NCBI GenBank assembly: GCA_013151415.1
Contig: JAADII010000153.1
Location: forward strand, 1 to 36,869
Direction: 5' to 3'
DNA from: Chloroflexota bacterium
Lineage (GTDB): Bacteria > Chloroflexota > Anaerolineae > J102
Length of the DNA stretch: 36,869 bases
Part shown: piece after piece, positions 15,955-24,000 of the stretch
Layout: each line of letters begins with the position of its first letter
Position numbering within the stretch: the first letter of the stretch is position 1
The notes under the pieces: generated by a model
Told to the model about the DNA's origin: nothing
Database searches by the model: none
What the model saw: only the letters and a program-made list of their open reading frames with translations
Made by a program: the position numbers and the translations under genes

Positions 15955-16152
15955 ATGGTGACAATCACAGTTTCGCTGCCTGAACGGAAGGCCGTAGAAT
16001 TGAAAGAGATGGCTTCCACTTTAGGTGTGACCGTTGAAGATCTCGTGCGTCTTGGGGTGGAAGATTTGCTGACACAACCCAAAGAGGATTTCGACAAAGC
16101 GCTGACTTACGTGTTGAGCAAGAACAAAGAATTGTATGAACGATTGGCATGA
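15955..16152 (+). CDS. Small antitoxin of a Doc-type module
   Basis: This 65-residue protein is probably the antitoxin for the Doc protein encoded next. It has a short N-terminal beta strand (VTITVSLPERKAVELKEMAS) and two helices containing LGVTVEDLVRLGVEDLLTQP, like ribbon-helix-helix DNA-binding antitoxins. A C-terminal tail (DKALTYVLSKNKELYERLA) is suited to wrap the toxin. A GTG at 15946 is in frame, but the ATG at 15955 has GGAG eight bases upstream (15943-15946) and is preferred. The stop overlaps the doc start by four bases (ATGA), indicating translational coupling. The module lies antisense between two reverse-strand metabolic genes. Confidence 0.75.
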   Translation: MVTITVSLPERKAVELKEMASTLGVTVEDLVRLGVEDLLTQPKEDFDKALTYVLSKNKELYERLA

Positions 16153-16535
16153 TACGCTATCTCTCTTTGGCCGAGGTGCTTACTATCCACCGACGAATCG
16201 TGGAACAAAGTGGCGGCGCGGCAGGGGTGCGAAGTATTGAGGCATTGGAGGCCGCATTGGCGCAACCGCGCGCCACGTTTGCCGGCAAAGACCTTTATCC
16301 TGGCATTAACGAGAAAGCAGCCGCCCTTGGTTTAGGGATTATTTTGGGGCATCCCTTTGTGGACGCCAATAAGCGCACAGGCCACGCGGCAATGGAGGTG
16401 TTCCTAACGTTAAATGGATGGGAAATTGATGCTTCAGTGGATGAGCAGGAACGCATTATATTGCAGGTGGCGGAGGGGAAAATGAGAAGAGAGACTTTTA
16501 CCGAATGGTTGACCGCGCATTTGAAGAGACTTTAG
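16149..16535 (+). CDS. doc: Death-on-curing (Doc) family toxin, Fic fold
   Basis: This 128-residue Doc protein carries the motif HPFVDANKRTGHAAMEVFL with H68 as the expected catalytic histidine. This is the Doc variant of the Fic motif (HxFx[D/N]xNKRTG). Known Doc phosphorylates EF-Tu, which arrests translation, and its antitoxin blocks the active site. The N-terminal part (YLSLAEVLTIHRRIVEQSGG) and the LEAALAQPRATF segment are also standard. The motif is intact, so the toxin is likely functional. It forms a two-gene operon with the antitoxin at 15955 (four-base overlap). It ends three bases before the convergent OCD-like gene. Confidence 0.92.
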   Translation: MIRYLSLAEVLTIHRRIVEQSGGAAGVRSIEALEAALAQPRATFAGKDLYPGINEKAAALGLGIILGHPFVDANKRTGHAAMEVFLTLNGWEIDASVDEQERIILQVAEGKMRRETFTEWLTAHLKRL

Positions 16536-16538
16536 CCT

Positions 16539-17516
16539 CTATATAAGTTTGCCCAGGTTTTTCTCACGGGCGCGGCGGTAGACTTCGGGGAGGATGGCCG
16601 CATACTCGCCCCAGATGCCCAGGGCGATGTAGACGATGATTTCGTCATCCGACTCGCGGCCGCTTGCGCGACCGGCCACGATGTCGGGCCATTCCGCGTG
16701 GATGTCCTCCTGGTCGAAGCGGCCCTGCTCGGCCAGGGTGATCAATTCGGGCGTGCGAGGTCGCACATATTGCCAGCGATCCACCACCACTTTGTCGGCG
16801 CGGGTGATCACTTCCAGGGCCACTTCCTGGTAGGAGCCCATCTTGGCCACGAAAGCGCCCGGCTTCAGCCACTCGTATTCGATGAGCGGTCGGTCGCCTG
16901 TGGTCACGGTGATGATGATGTCGGCCTCGCGCACGACTTGTTCGCGACGGGCGAAGGGGATGGGCGTGATGGGGAAGCTCAGTTCGGGCTCCAGGTCTGC
17001 GGCCAGGCGTTGCGCGGCTTCGGGCAGGATGTCGATGACCCAAACCTGACTCAGGTCAAAACGTTGCGCCAGGCCCAGGAGGTGCATCCGGCCTTGCATG
17101 CCGGCGCCAAAGATGACGGCCTTGCTCGCATCCTTGCGGGCCAGCCAACTCGCGGTGACGGCCGTGGACGCGCCCGTCTTCAGGCCTGTCACCCAACCCG
17201 CCTCCATCAGGCAAACAGGGTGACCCGTGCTCGCGTCGTAGAGGAGGACTTGGGAGGCCGTGGTGGAAAGCCCGAACCGTTTGGGGTTGCCGGGAAAATA
17301 ACTGAAAATTTTGACGTAGGCAAATTCTTCGCCTTTCAGATAGCCGGAGAACGGTTTGATGAAACCCGCGTCATCCACGGCCATGTAAAACTTGTCGCCC
17401 GCAACGCGGCCCTCCGCGTCCGCGCGAATGCCTTTTTCGGCCAGTTCCACGGCCTCGGCCATGGTGAGGGTTTGCTGCACGTCGGATTCGGTGAGATAAA
17501 GGATGGGTTTGCTCAT
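16539..17516 (-). CDS. Ornithine cyclodeaminase / mu-crystallin family protein
   Basis: This 325-residue NAD(P)-dependent enzyme belongs to the OCD/mu-crystallin family, whose members include ornithine cyclodeaminase, alanine dehydrogenase and various imine or amino-acid dehydrogenases. Markers are YVKIFSYFPGNPKRFGLSTT in the dimerisation half, the substrate-contact region WVTGLKTGASTAVTASWLAR, and the Rossmann motif VIFGAGMQGRMHLLGLAQRF. A second strand, VWVIDILPEAA, and DIIITVTTGDRPLIEYEWLK follow. The usual R-T-G in the substrate region is K-T-G here, so it need not be a true ornithine cyclodeaminase. No strong ribosome-binding site is seen. Its neighbours suggest a step on an amine or amino-acid route. 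Confidence 0.88.
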   Translation of the reverse strand: MSKPILYLTESDVQQTLTMAEAVELAEKGIRADAEGRVAGDKFYMAVDDAGFIKPFSGYLKGEEFAYVKIFSYFPGNPKRFGLSTTASQVLLYDASTGHPVCLMEAGWVTGLKTGASTAVTASWLARKDASKAVIFGAGMQGRMHLLGLAQRFDLSQVWVIDILPEAAQRLAADLEPELSFPITPIPFARREQVVREADIIITVTTGDRPLIEYEWLKPGAFVAKMGSYQEVALEVITRADKVVVDRWQYVRPRTPELITLAEQGRFDQEDIHAEWPDIVAGRASGRESDDEIIVYIALGIWGEYAAILPEVYRRAREKNLGKLI

Positions 17517-17552
17517 GGGATGGAATTGGTGTAAACTGGGAAATGACCGTAG

Positions 17553-17689
17553 TACTCAGTCAAGCGTAGCTTGATGGAAGCGATCTTTCGGCGTACGTAG
17601 GACCGCCGAGTGAACCCAGACTGTCGAGACCGGAAGGATAAAGGTCAACCTGCGTTATTTTCATCCCTCAAAAGAGACTTGACTGAGTA
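17553..17689. mobile_element. MITE-like element with perfect 12-bp inverted ends
   Basis: TACTCAGTCAAG at 17553-17564 and its exact reverse complement at 17678-17689 bound a 137-base non-coding segment. GTAG flanks it on both sides (17549-17552 and 17690-17693), as expected for a target-site duplication; a TA duplication of the IS630/Tc1 type is an equally good reading. Inside, CAAGC-GTA-GCTTG forms a small hairpin. No transposase is encoded. It sits just upstream of the UPF0175 gene and could be a structured RNA instead. Confidence 0.55.
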
Positions 17690-17760
17690 GTAGTTTATTT
17701 TGTGCATGGAGCATCTTTATGAAATTCGGTAGGTTTTAACGTCGATCTACCGAGGAGATA

Positions 17761-18063
17761 ATGAAAGAAACAACGGTTACTTTTGAAACCTCCATACCTG
17801 AAGATGTCTACTCGGCGTTGCGAGCGCGTGGTCTGGGTGGCGAGAAGCTGGCCGAGGAAACGCGCCGGCTATTGGCATTGCGGTTTTTCAAAGAGCATGT
17901 GCTTTCGTTGGGTCAGGCTGCTCGGCTGGCCGGAATGAGCCGTTGGGATTTCATCGAATTCCTGTCGAAAAACGATGTGCCTGTCATCGATTTCGACGAG
18001 GAGGAACTGGCGCAAGAGTTCGCTGCAGCCGATAGGCTGAGTTGGCGTTTGAGACAAAAATAA
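17761..18063 (+). CDS. UPF0175 family antitoxin
   Basis: This 100-residue UPF0175 protein is the usual antitoxin partner of DUF3368/PIN toxins. The N-terminal part has SIPEDVYSALRARGLGGEKL, then ETRRLLALRFFKEHVLSLGQ. AARLAGMSRWDFIEFLSKND is the family's helix-turn-helix-like core, followed by VPVIDFDEEELAQE, all diagnostic. GAGGAG a few bases before the ATG supports this start. The stop codon is directly followed by the toxin ATG, so the two are almost certainly co-translated. The MITE-like element ends about 70 bases upstream and may influence the promoter, which I could not place with confidence. Confidence 0.88.
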   Translation: MKETTVTFETSIPEDVYSALRARGLGGEKLAEETRRLLALRFFKEHVLSLGQAARLAGMSRWDFIEFLSKNDVPVIDFDEEELAQEFAAADRLSWRLRQK

Positions 18064-18561
18064 ATGAGTGCCAAGTTTATCGTGGTGTCGGATGCCACGC
18101 CGCTCATTGCCTTGGCCAAAATCGGCGGATTGGCTTGGCTTCCTGAGCTTTTTGGCGAAGTGATCGTTCCGGACGCGGTATATCGGGAAGTGGTGATCGG
18201 TGGCGTTGGGCGTAGTGGAAGTGAAGAGATTCGGACGGCGGATTGGATTCAAGTCAGGTCCGTGAGAGACCGAGGAAAGGTCGAGCGTCTGCTCAATGAC
18301 TTGGATATCGGGGAAGCTGAAGCCATAGCTCTGGCGCAAGAAATGTCTGCGGATTGGTTGCTTCTGGATGAAATCCGCGCCCGAACTGTGGCCAAGAATC
18401 TCGAGTTGCCGGTGATTGGGACCGTGGGTCTCTTGCGTTTGGCGAAACAAGAAGGGCTGGTTACTTCTGTGAAGCCACTTTTAGATGCGTTGCTTGTAAG
18501 CGGCTTTCGTCTCAGCAAAGTTGTGTACGAGTCCATCTTGAAGCAAGTGGATGAATCATAG
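18064..18561 (+). CDS. DUF3368 PIN-like toxin
   Basis: This 165-residue protein of the DUF3368 branch of PIN-like nucleases is expected to cleave RNA when not bound by the UPF0175 antitoxin. Acidic metal-site residues visible are the first Asp in VVSDATPLIALAKIG, Glu/Asp in DLDIGEAEAIALAQEM and Asp in WLLLDEIRARTVAKNL. PVIGTVGLLRLAKQEGLV is a family hallmark. The core is intact, so activity is plausible. It is part of a two-gene operon with the antitoxin. Its last six bases overlap the 3' end of the convergent potC-like gene, leaving no room for a terminator. Confidence 0.88.
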   Translation: MSAKFIVVSDATPLIALAKIGGLAWLPELFGEVIVPDAVYREVVIGGVGRSGSEEIRTADWIQVRSVRDRGKVERLLNDLDIGEAEAIALAQEMSADWLLLDEIRARTVAKNLELPVIGTVGLLRLAKQEGLVTSVKPLLDALLVSGFRLSKVVYESILKQVDES

Positions 18562-19362
18562 TAATCGCTCACCGCCCCCGCGGCGGCGGAGCCACTCGGC
18601 CAGGAAGATGAGGCCCATTTCCACAACGATGATGATGCTGGAAACCGCGTTGATGATGGGGAGATTGCGGGGATAGCGCAGGGCCGACCACACCCAGATG
18701 GGGAAAGTCACCTCCGAACCGATGACAAAATGGGTGACGACGAACGCGTCGAACGACCAGTTGAAGGCCAGGATGCCCGCGGCGATGACGGCCGGCGCAA
18801 TGATGGGAAAGGTGACCAGGCGGAACGCGTCCAACGCATTGCAGCCCAGATCACGCGCCGCGGAGTCGAGGTCGGGTTCGAATTGGTGTAGCCGCGCGGC
18901 CACCAGCACCGCCACCAGGGGTGTGGTGAAGCTGATGTGCGACAGGATCACCGTGAACATGGAGAGCTGAATGCCAACCCAATTAAAGAACAACAACAGC
19001 GAAATGCCCAAAATGAGCCAGGGCATGACAAAGGGAATGGACACATAGCCTGTGAACAAGATTCGGCCGCGATAGCGATAGCGGGCCATGGCGTTGGCTG
19101 CGAGCACGCCCAATACAAGGCTGACCGCGGTCACAATCAGCGCCACCCAGAGTGAATTCAGCAACGACTCCAGCAGATCGGGCCGTTCCAGGATTTTTTC
19201 ATACCATTTCAGCGTGAACCCGCTCCAGGGCAGGCTCATGATGGTGGAATCGTTGAACGAGAACGTGATCAGCAAGACAATAGGCAGGTAGATGAGAAAG
19301 GCCATCACCGCCAGCGTGTAGAAACCCAGCCAAAAACGACCTGTGCGCAAGCGTTCCATCAT
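18556..19362 (-). CDS. potC: PotC-like polyamine ABC transporter permease
   Basis: This 268-residue inner-membrane permease has about six helices. The binding-protein-dependent transport motif (EAA loop) reads LDSAARDLGCNALDAFRLVT, followed by FPIIAPAVIAAG; this loop contacts the ATPase. Other PotC-like features are the first helix (FYTLAVMAFLIYLPIVLLIT), SFNDS and FTLKWYEKIL. Together with PotB it would form the membrane channel of a spermidine/putrescine-type importer. It starts six bases after potB and is the last transporter gene of the operon. Substrate specificity resides in the binding protein, so polyamine is a family-level guess. Confidence 0.9.
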   Translation of the reverse strand: MMERLRTGRFWLGFYTLAVMAFLIYLPIVLLITFSFNDSTIMSLPWSGFTLKWYEKILERPDLLESLLNSLWVALIVTAVSLVLGVLAANAMARYRYRGRILFTGYVSIPFVMPWLILGISLLLFFNWVGIQLSMFTVILSHISFTTPLVAVLVAARLHQFEPDLDSAARDLGCNALDAFRLVTFPIIAPAVIAAGILAFNWSFDAFVVTHFVIGSEVTFPIWVWSALRYPRNLPIINAVSSIIIVVEMGLIFLAEWLRRRGGGERLL

Positions 19363-19368
19363 CGCCTC

Positions 19369-20268
19369 CTACATCAGTTCCTCGACGCCCGCGACCTTAA
19401 TGACAATGGCCACCAACGCCAGAGTGATGGTCAGAAGAATAAAGCCGATGGCCGACCCCACGCCCCAATTGCCCGCGGACAAAAACTGGCTTTCGATGAC
19501 ATTGCCCAGCATATAGGCCGACGGCCCGCCCACCAGGGCCGGAACCGCAAACTCGCCCAGCATGGGAATATACACCAGCACGAATGAGGCGAACAGGCCC
19601 GGTACGCTCAGGGGTAACAGCACATGACGAAACACGCTCCATCGGTCCGATCCAAGCGTGCGCGCGGCGTCGATAACGTCTGGGCTGACGCCCTTGAGGG
19701 CGAGGTAGATGGGGATGACCACATAGGGCAGCCATTCGTGCAGCAACACGATGACCACGGCCGTCTTGCTGTAAAGCAGGAATTTCAGCGGCTCCTCGAT
19801 CAAGCCCAGGCTCATCAGCGCGCTGTTGATGATGCCGCTGCGGCCCAATGCGATCTTCCAGGCGAAAATGCGCACCAGAAAATTGATTTCCACGGGGATG
19901 ATGAGGAAATAGAGGATGAGACTTTCCCATTGGGGCGCGTATCGGGCCAGATAATAGGCGATGGGATAGCCCACCAGGATGAGCGCTATCATGGAGCCGG
20001 TGGCGATGAGAAACGTATTCACCATGGCCCGCACATAAATGGGCGTGGTGAAAAACTTGACATAATTATCCAGCGTGAAGGCCGGCTCCAGGGTCATGAA
20101 CCCCGATTTCCAGAAACTCATGACCAGCATGATGGCCATGGGCGCGTAGAACAGGAGCATCAAGTAAATGAACGGGGGGAAGATGTTCAGCGTCAGCCCC
20201 AGGTTGCGATAGAACGCATACCTGAAGCGCACGCGTCGCGCCTGGCGGGTCATGCTCGCCGCGCTCAT
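19369..20268 (-). CDS. potB: PotB-like polyamine ABC transporter permease
   Basis: This 299-residue permease pairs with the PotC-like protein. The first helix is FPPFIYLMLLFYAPMAIMLVM, and the EAA-loop motif reads VIDAARTLGSDRWSVFRHVL, then LPLSVPGLFASFVLVYIPML. The frame is open to 20430, but the upstream part lies inside the preceding aminotransferase gene. The ATG at 20268 overlaps the aminotransferase stop as ATGA, which signals coupled translation; a second ATG five codons later is also possible. The N-terminal RQARRVRFRYAFYRN is a basic cytoplasmic lead. The downstream gene is potC. Confidence 0.9.
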   Translation of the reverse strand: MSAASMTRQARRVRFRYAFYRNLGLTLNIFPPFIYLMLLFYAPMAIMLVMSFWKSGFMTLEPAFTLDNYVKFFTTPIYVRAMVNTFLIATGSMIALILVGYPIAYYLARYAPQWESLILYFLIIPVEINFLVRIFAWKIALGRSGIINSALMSLGLIEEPLKFLLYSKTAVVIVLLHEWLPYVVIPIYLALKGVSPDVIDAARTLGSDRWSVFRHVLLPLSVPGLFASFVLVYIPMLGEFAVPALVGGPSAYMLGNVIESQFLSAGNWGVGSAIGFILLTITLALVAIVIKVAGVEELM

Positions 20269-21656
20269 GCCGCCACCCCCTTGCCATGTCGCCGCGAGAC
20301 CTCGTCGATGGCCTCCTCGATGATCTCGCAGCCCTTGCGGAAGAGATCCGCCGGCATGTTCAGGGCCGGCAGCAAGCGCAACCACCAAATGCCCTCCTCG
20401 TCGATGAGCACCAGCCCGCGGCGGATGCATTCCTTATGGATTTCACGCGTCAGTTTAGGGGCCGGCGCTCGCGTCTCCTTATCCTCCACAAATTCCAGGG
20501 CGATGTACAGGCCGATGATGCGCACATCGCCCACGATCTCGTACTTGTTCACCAGCGAACCGAGCGTCTCCCGCGCGATGCGCTCCAGCTCGGCCACATT
20601 ATCCAGCGCGTTTTCTTGCTCGATGGCCTCGATGCCCGCGACCGCGCCCGCACAGGCCGCGGCTTGCCATGCGAACGTGCCCCCCAGGTAGATCTCGTCG
20701 GACGCGGTCATGGCTTCATCGGTTCCCAACACCGCGGCGATGGGCAGGCCGCCGCCGGTCAGGGCCTTGGCCAGGGGCATGAGATCCACTTTTTCGGCAG
20801 CGTCCGGCCAGTGTTCGATGCCGAACATCTTGCCCGTGCGACCGAATCCGGTCTGCACTTCGTCATCGATCATGACCCAACCGTATTTCTCGCCCAGCTC
20901 GTGCAGCCGCGTCATCCAGCCATCGGGCGGGATGTAGATGCCGTTTTCGCCCTGAACCGGCTCGTACAGCGCGCCCGCGATTTGTTCGGGCGCGGTTTCG
21001 TAGCGCAGGATCACGTCCTCGATCCAATCGAGGCAGGCCAGATCGCATTGGGGATAGGTCTGGCGCAGGGGGCAGCGATAGCAGGTGGGGTAGGGAACGT
21101 GTATGAAACCGTGAATGTACTCTTTGATGCCGCGCGTCACATCGGGCGAGGTGGGGCCTGCGCCGGCCGCGCCGTAGTTGCCGCCGTGGAACGAGCCGTG
21201 AAAGGTGATGATGAAATAGCGCCCCGTCTGCTCGCGAGCCAGGCGCAGCGCGGCCTCCACAGCCTCGGTGCCGGTGGTGTCGGGCGCGACGCGGGTCAGT
21301 TGCCGGGGCGAGATTTCCACCAGCTTTTCGGCCAGCTCGAAGAGATGGACGTCGGTCACGTAATCGGTGCACTCGATGCCGCCGCTCTCGCGCAAAACCT
21401 CGATGACCCGCTCCATCACCGGCTCGTAGCCCGCGCCCAGGGGCGTGGACGCCCAGCCCGTGACCATGTCGATATAGCGATTGCCGTCCACATCTTCCAA
21501 GGTCCAGCCCCATTTACGGCGCAGGATGAAGGGCACGTCTTTATCCGTATACCAGGCCGCGAAGAAGAGCCGCTTTTCCTTTTCCATGTATTCGCGGCTT
21601 TTCGGCCCGGGCGGCGGGCTGACGATGCGCGGCGTGTCGGAATAATCAAAGGACAT
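20265..21656 (-). CDS. Class III aminotransferase inside the pot operon
   Basis: This 463-residue PLP-dependent aminotransferase resembles 4-aminobutyrate/putrescine-type enzymes. Motifs are DTTGTEAVEAALRLAREQTG (phosphate loop), ITFHGSFHGGNYGA, VMIDDEVQTGFGRTG (PLP aspartate), Schiff-base K297 in LMPLAKALTGGG and IYLGGTFAWQ. It has the cysteine-rich insert YRCPLRQTYPQCDLACLDW seen in a subset of GABA-type aminotransferases; its four cysteines could bind a metal. The gene lies between potA and potB, overlapping potB by four bases, so its product probably transaminates the imported compound. The exact substrate is unproven. A ribosome-binding sequence AAGGACCT is just upstream of the ATG. Confidence 0.9.
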   Translation of the reverse strand: MSFDYSDTPRIVSPPPGPKSREYMEKEKRLFFAAWYTDKDVPFILRRKWGWTLEDVDGNRYIDMVTGWASTPLGAGYEPVMERVIEVLRESGGIECTDYVTDVHLFELAEKLVEISPRQLTRVAPDTTGTEAVEAALRLAREQTGRYFIITFHGSFHGGNYGAAGAGPTSPDVTRGIKEYIHGFIHVPYPTCYRCPLRQTYPQCDLACLDWIEDVILRYETAPEQIAGALYEPVQGENGIYIPPDGWMTRLHELGEKYGWVMIDDEVQTGFGRTGKMFGIEHWPDAAEKVDLMPLAKALTGGGLPIAAVLGTDEAMTASDEIYLGGTFAWQAAACAGAVAGIEAIEQENALDNVAELERIARETLGSLVNKYEIVGDVRIIGLYIALEFVEDKETRAPAPKLTREIHKECIRRGLVLIDEEGIWWLRLLPALNMPADLFRKGCEIIEEAIDEVSRRHGKGVAA

Positions 21657-21674
21657 AAGGACCTCCGTTAAAAA

Positions 21675-22781
21675 TTACTCCACCAACACCAAGGAGCGTT
21701 CGGGTCGCCAATAGACCCAGACCGGATCGTCCCAGGTGATTTGCCACAAATCGTCCTCGCGGCTGATGTTCTGGGCGAAAATGCGCAGGGTCTTGACCGG
21801 TGAGACGCGCACGATGAATTCGGTGCTCACGCCCACATAGATCAGGTCTTCCACCACGCCCGCGATCTTGTTGTAGCCGGGACGCTCCGGCTCCTGTCGC
21901 GAAATGCGCATTTTCTCGGGACGGATGGACATGGTCACGCTCTGGCCCGGTCGCACATCCGCGCCATCCAGGGGCCGACCCCAAAACTCGCCCAGCTTCG
22001 GAACCCGAACCCGAACGTCTTGCCCCTCGACCGCGGCCACCTTGCCCTCGAGCATGTTGGTGTTGCCGATGAAGTGGGCCACGAAGCGGTTTTGGGGCTG
22101 TTCGTAGATGGTTTTTGGGTCGCCGATTTGCAAAACGCGGCCTTTGTCCATCACCGCGAGGCGGTCGGCCATGGTCAGCGCCTCGGACTGGTCATGAGTC
22201 ACATAAATGAAGGTGATGCCGGTCTCCTCCTGGATGTCCACCAGCTCGAGTTGCAGCGACTGGCGGATTTTCAAATCCAGCGCGCCCAAAGGCTCGTCGA
22301 GCAGGAGCAGTTGGGGACGGGTGATGAGGGCGCGGATCAGGGCCACGCGCTGCTTTTCGCCGCCCGAAAGCTGGCGAGGATATTTCTGCTCGTATCCGGT
22401 CAGATGCACCATCTCCAGCAGGCGGGTGACCTCCTCGCGGATTTTGGCTTCGGGCCAGCGATGACGACGAGGGCCAAACGCGACGTTGTCGTAGACGTTG
22501 AGATGGGGAAAAAGCGCGTAGTTCTGAAAAACGATGTTCACATCGCGCTTTTCGGGCGGGTCGAAGGTGATGTCCTTGCCGCCCAAAAACACTTGCCCCT
22601 CGTCGGGCGTGAGCAAGCCGCCCACCATGCGCAAGATGGTGGTCTTGCCGCTTCCGCTGGGCCCGAGCAGCGAAAAGAACTCCCCGCGCCGGATCTCGAA
22701 GGAGACATGATCCACCGCGACCAATGACCCGAATCGCTTGGTCAGCTCGCGAACTTCGAGTGTGATTTCCCGGTTTGACAT
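21675..22781 (-). CDS. potA: PotA-like polyamine ABC transporter ATP-binding protein
   Basis: This 368-residue ATPase powers the importer. It shows Walker A GPSGSGKTT, the Q-loop in VFQNYALFPHLNV, signature LSGGEKQRVALIRAL, Walker B LLLLDEPLGALD and the H-loop in YVTHDQSEAL. The C-terminal TOBE-type domain (about 270-368) contains IRPEKMRISR. The frame is open to 22841, but homology begins at MSNREITLEV (22781). The upstream extension covers the GACGATG repeat and is unlikely to be translated. No strong ribosome-binding site is visible. It follows potD after 80 bases containing a hairpin and precedes the aminotransferase by 18 bases. Confidence 0.93.
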   Translation of the reverse strand: MSNREITLEVRELTKRFGSLVAVDHVSFEIRRGEFFSLLGPSGSGKTTILRMVGGLLTPDEGQVFLGGKDITFDPPEKRDVNIVFQNYALFPHLNVYDNVAFGPRRHRWPEAKIREEVTRLLEMVHLTGYEQKYPRQLSGGEKQRVALIRALITRPQLLLLDEPLGALDLKIRQSLQLELVDIQEETGITFIYVTHDQSEALTMADRLAVMDKGRVLQIGDPKTIYEQPQNRFVAHFIGNTNMLEGKVAAVEGQDVRVRVPKLGEFWGRPLDGADVRPGQSVTMSIRPEKMRISRQEPERPGYNKIAGVVEDLIYVGVSTEFIVRVSPVKTLRIFAQNISREDDLWQITWDDPVWVYWRPERSLVLVE

Positions 22782-22800
22782 GGCGTTTCTCGTTGGCGGT

Positions 22801-22838
22801 GATGGACGACAAGACGATGGCTTTATCGTCCCATCGTC
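22801..22838. repeat. GACGATGG hairpin between potD and potA
   Basis: GACGATGG at 22813-22820 and CCATCGTC at 22831-22838 can form an 8-base stem with a 10-base loop. Alternative pairing is possible with the outer GATGGAC/GTCCATC. It is built from the dispersed GACGATG unit. Its place between potD and potA could stabilise the potD mRNA or reduce readthrough; no T-run follows, so it is not a canonical terminator. Confidence 0.5.
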
Positions 22839-22861
22839 CATCGTTTTGTATTATCAAGCCT

Positions 22862-23983
22862 TTATTGCGCCAGCACCTCTTCCCAGGCTTGCAGCCATTC
22901 GTCGTAGTTCAGGGGCGTCACCTCGGCATGGGCGTTTTGCACTTCCGCTGGATTATCGAGTCCGACCAGCGCGATTTCCTCCTCGCTGAGCATGTCGAGC
23001 ACTTTCTGGTTGGCCACGAAATATTCGAAATCGGTGGCCTCGATGTATTGCAGCTCGGGATCGAGATAGTGATTGAGCAACGCGTGCGCGGCGTTGGGCA
23101 TCTCAGTTCCTTTCAGGATGCTGTAGCCGCAAATCCAGGAGAGCGCGCCCTCTTTGGGCGAGACATATTCCACGGGGATGCCCTCCTCATCCGAGAGGAT
23201 GTTGGCGTCGGCCGTCCAACCAAAGGAGATCCATACATCGCCCGATTTGAACAGCTCGCGAATCTCGGAATCGGACTCGAAGTAGGTGAGCAGGAGCGGC
23301 TTTTGCTCGATGAGCTTCTGCTTGGCGGCCTCCAGTTGTTCGGGTGTGAGGTTGAAGGGGTCTTCGTAGCCCAAAGCCAGCGCGGCGATGGCGATGGCGT
23401 TGCGCGCGTAGTCCTCCATGGCGATGTGTCCGGCGTATTCCTCGTTCCAGAGGTCGTTCCATGAGGTGGGCGGCGGATCGATCTTGTCGGTGCGATACAT
23501 GATGCCCTCCAGCCCCGCGTCCACCGGAACCATCCACACTTTGCCCTCCCCGGCCTGAATCTCGGGCAATTGGCGGAAGAAGGGGAACAGGTCGTCCCAG
23601 CGCTCGATTTTGCTCGTGTCCACCGGCTCCAAAAGATCGAGCTTGGTCAGGGTGGGGATGTAATCGACGCAGGGATTGAACACGTCGGCCTTGAACCCGC
23701 CTCGCAACTTGGCCAGGGCTTCGTCCAGCTCGCCAAACACCGCGGGTTTCAGGTTCACCTGCGGATATTGCTCGCGGTAGCCGTTGAGAAAATCATCGGT
23801 GACGGTCTCCTCGTAGCTATAGACCACCAGATCGCCCGATTCCACTTCCAGTCCGCTCTCGGCCGGGGCCTGGGTTGGCTCAGCGGGTGGGGCGGTTGGC
23901 TCGGGCGCGCTCGCGGCGCAGGCCGCTAGCGTCAAGGTCAGCGCAATCATGAGCATCAGGATTACCGAGGCGCGAATTCTCAT
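22862..23983 (-). CDS. potD: PotD-like extracellular amine-binding lipoprotein
   Basis: This 373-residue periplasmic-type binding protein of the spermidine/putrescine family is anchored as a lipoprotein. The signal peptide runs MRIRASVILMLMIALTLTL, then AAC with lipobox cysteine C22. A proline/alanine/glutamate linker follows (to about residue 45). The mature domain starts DLVVYSYEETVTDDFLNGYR and includes ADVFNPCVDYIPTL, VWMVPVDAGLEGIMYRTDKI, SWNDLWNEEYAG and IPVEYVSPKEGALSWICGYS. These match PotD-like proteins, including acidic and aromatic pocket residues. An AAGGAGG lies six bases before the ATG, the strongest ribosome-binding site in the operon. It is the first transporter gene, 57 bases after the AsnC-type regulator. 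The ligand may be a polyamine but was not determined. Confidence 0.92.
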   Translation of the reverse strand: MRIRASVILMLMIALTLTLAACAASAPEPTAPPAEPTQAPAESGLEVESGDLVVYSYEETVTDDFLNGYREQYPQVNLKPAVFGELDEALAKLRGGFKADVFNPCVDYIPTLTKLDLLEPVDTSKIERWDDLFPFFRQLPEIQAGEGKVWMVPVDAGLEGIMYRTDKIDPPPTSWNDLWNEEYAGHIAMEDYARNAIAIAALALGYEDPFNLTPEQLEAAKQKLIEQKPLLLTYFESDSEIRELFKSGDVWISFGWTADANILSDEEGIPVEYVSPKEGALSWICGYSILKGTEMPNAAHALLNHYLDPELQYIEATDFEYFVANQKVLDMLSEEEIALVGLDNPAEVQNAHAEVTPLNYDEWLQAWEEVLAQ

Positions 23984-24000
23984 GCGGGACCTCCTTTTTA

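Noticed and set aside
20286..21671. 461-codon forward frame opposite the class III aminotransferase
   Set aside because: It mirrors the aminotransferase exactly and has no recognisable domain. Similar mirror frames occur opposite PotB (19624-20691), the saccharopine-dehydrogenase-like gene (14713-15894) and the other aminotransferase (13335-14222).
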